Below, in pieces: positions 58,444 to 64,000 of a stretch of DNA of 64,000 nt. The notes beneath the pieces are model-generated. The model saw only the letters and a program-made list of their open reading frames with translations, ran no database searches and was not told the DNA's origin. A program made the translations under genes and the position numbers. The stretch's first letter is position 1; the number at the start of each line of letters is the position of its first letter. Source of the DNA: Clostridia bacterium (GTDB taxonomy: Bacteria; Bacillota; Peptococcia; DRI-13; UBA5745); the NCBI GenBank assembly GCA_018434325.1, contig JAHDPO010000007.1:186001-250000 (forward strand). Reading direction: 5' to 3'.

Positions 58444-59121
58444 ATGACAGAGAGTTATAAGACAATCCTGGAGGCGGGGCGGGACGAATTCACGATTTCC
58501 CATTCCAGGTTTATCGGCTGGTCAAAACCGGTGCCCACAGAAGAAGAGGCTCTCCGGTTTATTGAGGAGATCCGCAAAAACCATTGGGATGCCGCTCATA
58601 ATGTCTGGGCTTATGTGCTGGGCAGCTCCCGGGAACGCTTCAGCGATGACGGGGAACCTCAGGGCACTGCCGGCATTCCGGTGCTGGAGGTCATCCGCAA
58701 AGAAGGAATTCGCGATGTAGTTCTGGTAGTCACTCGTTATTTTGGCGGCGTCAAGCTGGGCGCCGGCGGTCTGGTGCGGGCTTACACCCAGGGAGCTAAA
58801 ATAGCTCTGGAGGCCGGCAAAATCATTCAGCGGCTCCCTTATCTTTCCCGCTATGTAAGTACAGAATACTCCCTGACGGGAAAATTTCAACGGGAGTTTG
58901 CCCAGCGAGGGTATATTTTAAAAGATACCACATATCTGGAACAAGTGACTTTTACGGTTCTCATCCCGCCGGCAGAAGAAGAAAATCTCCAAAAGCTGGT
59001 GGCGGAGCTTACCGCCGGTCAAGGCCGGCTGCAGCCGGGGGCCGTAGAATATCTGGATTTTTGGCAAGGCGAGCTCGTCATGAAGTCCGGCAATTGTCAA
59101 AGGAGTGAACAGCATGAGTAA
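58444..59121 (+). CDS. yigZ: YigZ/IMPACT (UPF0029) family protein
   Basis: A 225-residue protein with the IMPACT N-terminal domain (SHSRFIGWSKPV, AHNVWAYVLG, FSDDGEPQGTAGIPVL and VTRYFGGVKLGAGGLVRAY) and a C-terminal ferredoxin-like domain. Family members bind ribosomes or nucleic acid, but the role in bacteria is not settled. ATG 58444 follows AGAGGTG; the codons before it are not needed. It overlaps the next gene by eight bases. Confidence 0.93.
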   Translation: MTESYKTILEAGRDEFTISHSRFIGWSKPVPTEEEALRFIEEIRKNHWDAAHNVWAYVLGSSRERFSDDGEPQGTAGIPVLEVIRKEGIRDVVLVVTRYFGGVKLGAGGLVRAYTQGAKIALEAGKIIQRLPYLSRYVSTEYSLTGKFQREFAQRGYILKDTTYLEQVTFTVLIPPAEEENLQKLVAELTAGQGRLQPGAVEYLDFWQGELVMKSGNCQRSEQHE

Positions 59122-59734
59122 ACAAACGGTAATTACCATCAGCCGTCAATACGGCAGCGGCGGCCGCCTCATCGGTCAGAGGCTGGCAGAAATATTATCC
59201 ATCCCCTTTTATGACAATCATCTGATTTCTTTAGCCGCTCAAAAAGCAGGCTACAACGAAGAAATTTTGAAATCTGCCGACGAGCGGCCGGCCAGCAGCT
59301 TTCTCTATTCTTCCCTCATGGGCAATTACGCTTTAGGCGCCCAATATCCGGGAGGCGTCAGCATGCCGCTGAACGATCATTTATTCCTTCTGCAATCCGG
59401 CTTGATCAAGGAAGCGGCCCGGGAAGGCGCCTGCGTCATCATCGGCCGCTGCGCCAATTACGTGCTGAAGGATTTGCCTCATCTGCTCAGCGTTTTCGTC
59501 CATGCGCCCATACAGGACCGTATAAACAGAGCTATCGAGACGTATCAGCTGCCTCAGGAAAAAATCCGGGAAACCATCGAAAAAATCGATAAGAGAAGGG
59601 CCGCGTATTACAACTATTATACCGACAGCCGTTGGGGCAAGCAGGAAAGCTACCATTTATCCATCAACAGCAGCCTGCTGGGCGTCGAAAAAACAGCGGA
59701 AGTACTGGCCCACATCGTCAGCCTGACCCGATAA
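59114..59734 (+). CDS. Cytidylate kinase-like family protein
   Basis: A 206-residue P-loop protein of the cytidylate kinase 2 family: ITISRQYGSGGRLIGQRLAE (P-loop SGGRLIG), PFYDNHLI, and the lid-like FVHAPIQDRINRAIE. It differs from true Cmk proteins and its substrate is not known. ATG 59114 follows AAAGGAG; the GTG at 59105 is less likely. Terminated by the strong hairpin at 59803-59848. Confidence 0.85.
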   Translation: MSKQTVITISRQYGSGGRLIGQRLAEILSIPFYDNHLISLAAQKAGYNEEILKSADERPASSFLYSSLMGNYALGAQYPGGVSMPLNDHLFLLQSGLIKEAAREGACVIIGRCANYVLKDLPHLLSVFVHAPIQDRINRAIETYQLPQEKIRETIEKIDKRRAAYYNYYTDSRWGKQESYHLSINSSLLGVEKTAEVLAHIVSLTR

Positions 59735-59802
59735 AAAGAGCGGTCTGTTTTAATATGATTGGCAATTGCGACAGACAAAGTATTTTCCTTTAAAAATATT
59801 AG

Positions 59803-59848
59803 AAAACTGCTCCTTGCCGGCAACCTGAACCGGCAGGAGCAGTTTTTA
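59803..59848. terminator. Strong bidirectional terminator
   Basis: AAAACTGCTCCT-TGCCGG pairs with CCGGCA-GGAGCAGTTTTT. T-rich sequence follows on both strands, ending the kinase-like gene on the plus strand and the UBA/DUF4342 gene on the minus strand. Confidence 0.9.
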
Positions 59849-59882
59849 TCTTACAGGAATCTTACAGGTATCCTCGCTGATG

Positions 59883-60461
59883 CTACTCTTCTTCAGGGGT
59901 TTTCTCTTCCGGGCTGCCGGCCTCAGCCCCGGTCTCGCCGGCGCAGCCGTCTTCTTCCGCCCCATCGCAATCCTTATCCTTATTACCGAAGCGAGGCAGC
60001 TTTAGATTGCGCCTTTCAACGGTGCCGTCGGCTTTTTCTATCTCGAAAACCATTTCCTTCATCACGGCGGCGGCGGCTCCCACTGCCGTCATGGCCAGCA
60101 GCAGCGGACTAAACAGCATGACGCCCAAGCCTACTACGCCAAAGGTGGCAGGGATCTCGATCAAGGTTCTTTCACCGCTGACCAGCCGCACCTTCGTCAC
60201 ATTACCCTCCTGGATAACAGACTTAATTTGCTCAATCAGGCCCCGGACGAAATGCTCCCTGTTTTCCTTATCCCATTTTGGCTCTTTGACGTCTTCGCCT
60301 AAAAATTCGTTTTGCCCCCTGGCGGCGCCGGCTCCCTGTTCTTCCAGATAAACCAAGGCCTGAGCCAGATCTCCGTCGGATTCGTCCAAGGCTTCTTTAG
60401 CCTGAGCATACGTTACGTTCAACCGTTCTTTTAACGCATCCATTTTTTCTAATTCGTTCAT
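59883..60461 (-). CDS. UBA-like and DUF4342 protein
   Basis: A 192-residue protein with an N-terminal UBA/TS-N-type three-helix domain (about 6-45, LKERLNVTYAQAKEALDESDGDLAQAL), a DUF4342-like domain (about 60-150; RTLIEIPATFGVVGLGVMLFSPLLL includes a hydrophobic stretch) and an acidic tail rich in Glu and Gly. TS-N-type domains bind elongation factors or nucleic acids. ATG 60461 after GGGAGGG. Function is not known. Confidence 0.8.
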   Translation of the reverse strand: MNELEKMDALKERLNVTYAQAKEALDESDGDLAQALVYLEEQGAGAARGQNEFLGEDVKEPKWDKENREHFVRGLIEQIKSVIQEGNVTKVRLVSGERTLIEIPATFGVVGLGVMLFSPLLLAMTAVGAAAAVMKEMVFEIEKADGTVERRNLKLPRFGNKDKDCDGAEEDGCAGETGAEAGSPEEKTPEEE

Positions 60462-60518
60462 GTTCAACCCTCCCATTTCTTAATTGCTTTACTGACACCT
60501 TGTTCATTGACTGATGAA

Positions 60519-61262
60519 TTATCCCTTGTTGATCATCGACCAGGTTTTCATGGGCCTGCCCGTATGACGAAGGATCCATTGCCGCAGTACTTTGGATAAA
60601 TCAGCCAATTGCTCATCGGTTACCGTTAAGCGGTTCAATTTATCCAGGCCCAGATTCTCCAGCAGCTGCCAGAGGCTGAGGGCGGCGGGACTGATGCGGG
60701 TAAGCTCAGGCAGCTCCCTGGAGCAAGAGCCGCAGAGAAAGCCGCCTTCGCTGCCGGAAAAAAAGCAGACCTTTTCTTTGACCACCGGCCGGCCGCAGCG
60801 GCTGCAAAGCCGAAAATCAGGGCTCAGCCCCTGCTGCTGAATCAACCGCACCTCCAAAGCCCGGCTCATCAGCTTGCCGGCATTGACCGCCAGGCCGAGG
60901 AAACCGGCTTTTGCCAAATAGTACAGCTCATCCTCCGCCATTTCTTCCTGGCCGAAGTTTTCCAAAAGCTCCGCCCAATAAGCGCCCAAGGTAAGAGCAT
61001 CGTAGCTTTGCCGCAAAGGCAGCAGCATTTCCAGGCATTGGCTTTGCAGTAAAGAATGGAGTGTGGAGCGGCCGCTGTCCAGCATCATTTCATTGATGCT
61101 ATAGGGCTGCACCCCTCCCCGCAGGCTGCTGGCGGGCTTATAAATCCCTTTGGCGACGGCGGTGATTTTCCCTCTTTCTTTTGTCAGCAGAGTCACCAGA
61201 GCGTCGGCCTCCCGATATTTGCGGAGCCGTAAAACAATGGCTTCTGTTTTGTATTGTACCAT
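60519..61262 (-). CDS. recO: DNA repair protein RecO
   Basis: A 247-residue recombination mediator. N-terminal OB fold (YKTEAIVLRLRKYREADALVTLLT) and helical C-terminal domain with a zinc motif (CSRCGRP, then LCGSCS). It helps RecR load RecA. It is downstream of era, as in many Bacillota. Confidence 0.94.
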   Translation of the reverse strand: MVQYKTEAIVLRLRKYREADALVTLLTKERGKITAVAKGIYKPASSLRGGVQPYSINEMMLDSGRSTLHSLLQSQCLEMLLPLRQSYDALTLGAYWAELLENFGQEEMAEDELYYLAKAGFLGLAVNAGKLMSRALEVRLIQQQGLSPDFRLCSRCGRPVVKEKVCFFSGSEGGFLCGSCSRELPELTRISPAALSLWQLLENLGLDKLNRLTVTDEQLADLSKVLRQWILRHTGRPMKTWSMINKG

Positions 61263-61330
61263 ATTCTTCCCCGGTCACAATGAATTGGCGATTAAACGAT
61301 TATTAAAAATTGATGAAGACGCTCTCATTG

Positions 61331-62233
61331 TTAATTCTCTTCCAGACCCAGTTCCTTCAACTGATGGGGCTTATTGCGCCAATCTTCCTTGACCCGCACC
61401 CAGAGCTGCAAATTGATCTGAATACCCAGAAGTCCTTCGATATCTTTACGGGCTTCCGTGCCGATCCATTTGAGGGTGCCGCCTCCCTTGCCGATCAGGA
61501 TACCTTTTTGGCTGTCCCGCTCCACCACGATGACGGCATGTATATCCATCAAATTCTCATGGCGGTCCGTCATTTTTTCCACCAGCACAGCTACGGAATA
61601 GGGCACCTCCTGGCGGGTGGTCAGCATCACTTTTTCCCGAATCATTTCCGCGATCATTACCCGCTCCGGCTGGTCCGTCATTTCGTCCTCGTCATAACAG
61701 GGAGGCCCGGCCTGGAAATACGCAACGGTGGCCGACAAAAGATCCGGGATATTGTCGCCTTTTAATGCCGAAAGCGGGAAAATATGATCGAATTGCCTTC
61801 TTTCATGAAAAGCGGCGATGATCGGCAAAAGCTCCTCCTTGGCCAGCAGGTCAACTTTATTGAGCAGAAGAAAAACCGGCTTCTTTACTTTCTCCAGCAT
61901 TTGCAGGATATATGCTTCACCGGCCCCAAATTCGGCGGTGGCATCCACCAAATAATAAACTACGTCGGCTACGTCGAGAACTCCGACGGCGGTGTCCACC
62001 ATGTTTTTGCCCAGCCTGTCTTTGGGTTTGTGGACGCCGGGGGTGTCGAAAAGCACCATCTGCCATTGCGGCTTCGTCACGATGCCCATGATTCTCGTTC
62101 GGGTGGTCTGGGGCTTATCGGTAACGATAGCTACTTTTTCTCCTACCAGGTAATTAAGCAAAGTGGATTTGCCGGCGTTGGGCCGGCCGATCAAGGCCAC
62201 CGAGCCAAAGCGGTGTTCCGTTGTTTTTGTCAT
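61331..62233 (-). CDS. era: GTPase Era
   Basis: A 300-residue GTPase needed for 16S rRNA maturation. G1 GRPNAGKS (about 16-23), G3 DTPGVHKPK, G4 NKVD, and a C-terminal KH domain with VERDSQKGILIGKGGGTLKWIG that binds the 3' end of 16S rRNA. Located with ybeY, as usual. Confidence 0.96.
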   Translation of the reverse strand: MTKTTEHRFGSVALIGRPNAGKSTLLNYLVGEKVAIVTDKPQTTRTRIMGIVTKPQWQMVLFDTPGVHKPKDRLGKNMVDTAVGVLDVADVVYYLVDATAEFGAGEAYILQMLEKVKKPVFLLLNKVDLLAKEELLPIIAAFHERRQFDHIFPLSALKGDNIPDLLSATVAYFQAGPPCYDEDEMTDQPERVMIAEMIREKVMLTTRQEVPYSVAVLVEKMTDRHENLMDIHAVIVVERDSQKGILIGKGGGTLKWIGTEARKDIEGLLGIQINLQLWVRVKEDWRNKPHQLKELGLEEN

Positions 62234-62287
62234 ATCAGACTCCTGTTCAACATTTTTTATTTTTATCAGTGGCGCATCTGCGTTACA

Positions 62288-62746
62288 TCAGCGAGGCAGG
62301 CCCATGGCTCTCAAAATCTGCCGCTGCAGCTCCTCCATGCGGGCCGCCTCACTTTCCGTCTGATGATCCAGCCCTAAAAGATGCAGCATACCGTGAACCG
62401 TCAAAAAAGCCATTTCTCTTTCGTAGCTGTGGCCGTAAGCCACAGCTTGCTCCGCCGCCCGGTCCGTGGAAATAATGATGTCCCCTAAAAGCTGCCGGCC
62501 GCTGCCGCTGCAAGCCAAAGCCTGTCCCTCATTGATAGGAAAGGAAAGCACATCCGTAGGCCGGTCGATATTGCGATAGGCCTTATTCAGCTCCTGAATA
62601 CCGGGATTATCCGTCAAGGTCAGGCTGACTTCTGCTTTTTGATCAGCTTTCATGCGCAGCAGGCTCAGCTTCACTGCCTGGCGCAGCAAGGCTGCCATCT
62701 CCGCTGTGGGCTTGCTCTTGCCCTGCCGGCTGAATACCAGCTTCAT
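62288..62746 (-). CDS. ybeY: Endoribonuclease YbeY
   Basis: A 152-residue metal-dependent ribonuclease for rRNA maturation, with the zinc motif HGMLHLLGLDH (about 116-126) and NIDRPTDVLSFP. Start ATG 62746 follows GGAG. The gene overlaps the upstream pgpH frame by 104 bases, which is unusually long for this pair. Confidence 0.94.
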   Translation of the reverse strand: MKLVFSRQGKSKPTAEMAALLRQAVKLSLLRMKADQKAEVSLTLTDNPGIQELNKAYRNIDRPTDVLSFPINEGQALACSGSGRQLLGDIIISTDRAAEQAVAYGHSYEREMAFLTVHGMLHLLGLDHQTESEAARMEELQRQILRAMGLPR

Positions 62747-64000
62747 CTTTCTCCAACCCCTTCTCCGCCGTCTCTTCCTTTTGCCCTTCCGGCTGCTCCC
62801 CCGGTTTATCCTCGGTTTTATCCATCCCTTTTTTCATTACCGCCAACACGTTATCGGGATACTCGATACGGCTGTGGTAAATACCGTTCAGCACCTGCGT
62901 AAAGCTTTGACCGATGGTTTTCAGGTCGCTGAGGGACAAATGAGAATCCTCCAGCTGCCCGTCAGCCACCTTATCGTTGATCAGCTTCTTAACCGCCGCT
63001 TCCATCTTATCGCCGGAAATATTCATGGAACGGATAGCCGCCTCCACGGAATCAGCCAGCATCACCAAGGCCGTCTCCTTTGATTGAGGTCTGGGCCCGG
63101 GATAGCGGAAATCGCTTTCTTTGATTTTTTCGGGATCATCCGCTTCTTCCAAAGCCTTATGGTAGAAAAAGGCCATGATGCTGTCGCCGTGATGCTGCGC
63201 AATGAAATCCAGCACCTTTTCTGGCAGCTTGTTTTTTCTGCCGATCTCCAAGCCGTCCTTCACGTGGGAAATCAGGATCAAAGCGCTGAGGGCCGGCGTC
63301 AGCTTGTCGTGGGGATTAGCGCCGGCCAGCTGATTTTCGACGAAGAAATAAGGCCGCCGCGTCTTGCCGATATCATGGTAATAAGCCCCCACTCTAACCA
63401 ATATCGGATCCGCTCCCACCGCGTCAGCGGCGGCTTCCGCCAGATTGCCCACTAAAATGCTGTGGTGATAAGTACCCGGCGCTTTCAGCAGCAGCTCTTT
63501 CAATAAAGGCTGCCGGGGATTGGACAGTTCCATCAGGCTGACGCTGGTGGTAACGTGGAAAGCCGCTTCCAGAAAAGGCAAGCTGCCGTAAGCCAGGATA
63601 GGGGAAAAGAAGCCGTTGACTATGCCCAGAATCACACCGTAAAAAATCGTCATTCTGGCGTGGTTATTCATAATTCCCATACCGATAATCATCCAGGCAT
63701 TAACCAGAGCAATCATCAAGCCGGCTTTGGCCCATTCCGAGCGCTGGGCATAACGCCCGATGCCATATATGCCGATCATGCTGCCGGCAAAGGCTACAAT
63801 GGTGTAGGAAAGGCCGCCCCCTGCCAAAATTCCGATATAGAGACTGACGACGGTGCCGAAAAATACACCCAGCCAGCTATCCATGAGTATAGCGATCAGT
63901 ATGCTGCCGGCAGAGGCGGGAATCAAATACGCCACCTGTTCCGCCATTACCGGCTCAGGGCTGATATTGATGGCCACAATAAGCCGGGCCACCGCCAAAA
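62643..64000 (-). CDS. pgpH: 7TM-HD phosphohydrolase, C-terminal part (PgpH/YqfF-like)
   Basis: The gene continues past the right edge; about 452 residues are seen. Membrane helices (at least six) fill the first 150 residues, followed by an HD domain: YHHSILVGNLAEAAADAVGA, GAYYHDIGKTRRP, and HHGDSIMAFFYHKA. In Listeria PgpH and Bacillus this class breaks down cyclic-di-AMP. A 60-residue low-complexity, Glu/Gln/Gly-rich tail lies at the end, within the overlap with ybeY. Confidence 0.92.
   Translation of the reverse strand, partial: LAVARLIVAINISPEPVMAEQVAYLIPASAGSILIAILMDSWLGVFFGTVVSLYIGILAGGGLSYTIVAFAGSMIGIYGIGRYAQRSEWAKAGLMIALVNAWMIIGMGIMNNHARMTIFYGVILGIVNGFFSPILAYGSLPFLEAAFHVTTSVSLMELSNPRQPLLKELLLKAPGTYHHSILVGNLAEAAADAVGADPILVRVGAYYHDIGKTRRPYFFVENQLAGANPHDKLTPALSALILISHVKDGLEIGRKNKLPEKVLDFIAQHHGDSIMAFFYHKALEEADDPEKIKESDFRYPGPRPQSKETALVMLADSVEAAIRSMNISGDKMEAAVKKLINDKVADGQLEDSHLSLSDLKTIGQSFTQVLNGIYHSRIEYPDNVLAVMKKGMDKTEDKPGEQPEGQKEETAEKGLEKDEAGIQPAGQEQAHSGDGSLAAPGSEAEPAAHES

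Noticed and set aside
1-64000. Transposases, prophage genes, tRNA or rRNA genes
   Set aside because: None seen by reading both strands; no transposase motif, integrase or tRNA-like cloverleaf was found. A tRNA scan was not possible here.

Overview
The window looks like a chromosome segment of an anaerobic, low-oxygen-metabolism Bacillota, most likely class Clostridia. The evidence is a trimeric NADH-type [FeFe] hydrogenase with Rex, a second PAS-linked hydrogenase-like sensor with a SpoIIE-type phosphatase, MecA, Gram-positive style ClpX/ClpP/trigger factor, a LysM/BsuPI envelope protein and a QueT-type ECF component. Base composition is near 50% G+C by eye. There are no rRNA or tRNA genes, no CRISPR array and no intact insertion sequence. 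Most genes are on the minus strand.

Layout from left to right. (1) 0-6.7 kb: the start of a membrane protein, an alanine/sodium symporter, then an operon of membrane protein, QueT and a heterodimeric ABC exporter. (2) 6.8-8.1 kb: a divergent EAL-HDOD protein. (3) 8.2-12.7 kb: hydCBA hydrogenase operon followed upstream by rex. (4) 13.2-17.6 kb: LysM protein with an unusual start-codon hairpin, acyltransferase, CCA-type nucleotidyltransferase, small tautomerase. (5) 17.7-26.3 kb: a 170-bp multi-hairpin element, a three-gene MacB-like export operon, thrC, a lipoprotein flavoenzyme and a GntR regulator. (6) 26.4-43.8 kb: a 17-kb tad/Flp pilus locus with two CpaF ATPases, three to four TadB/TadC modules, several pilin-like proteins, a prepilin peptidase and a 1824-residue PKD-repeat surface protein. 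(7) 43.9-49.1 kb: small winged-helix protein, dapA, clpX, clpP, tig. (8) 49.3-64 kb: mutY, azlDC, a hydrogenase-sensor operon (alr, thin ferredoxin, PAS hydrogenase, PP2C phosphatase), pfkA, nth, mecA, yigZ, a cytidylate-kinase-like gene, a UBA/DUF4342 protein and the recO-era-ybeY-pgpH cluster, running off the right edge.

The most interesting part lies inside the pilus locus at 34.95-35.54 kb. It contains three things too short for ordinary gene calling. First, a 54-codon gene overlapping the cpaB stop whose product resembles the RRXRR domain. Second, a candidate type I toxin-antitoxin module: a 25-residue membrane peptide with its Shine-Dalgarno sequence locked in a hairpin, a convergent antisense RNA, a shared bidirectional terminator and matching 12-nt boxes at the 5' ends of both RNAs. 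Third, a structured leader ending in a terminator just before the giant adhesin gene.

How the genes may work together: HydABC would balance NADH, reduced ferredoxin and H2, with Rex sensing NADH/NAD. The PAS hydrogenase and phosphatase would add a redox or H2 signal. The pilus locus would build a surface fibre presenting the PKD protein, with the nearby winged-helix protein and the leader as candidate controls. All functional statements are inferences from motifs and gene order.
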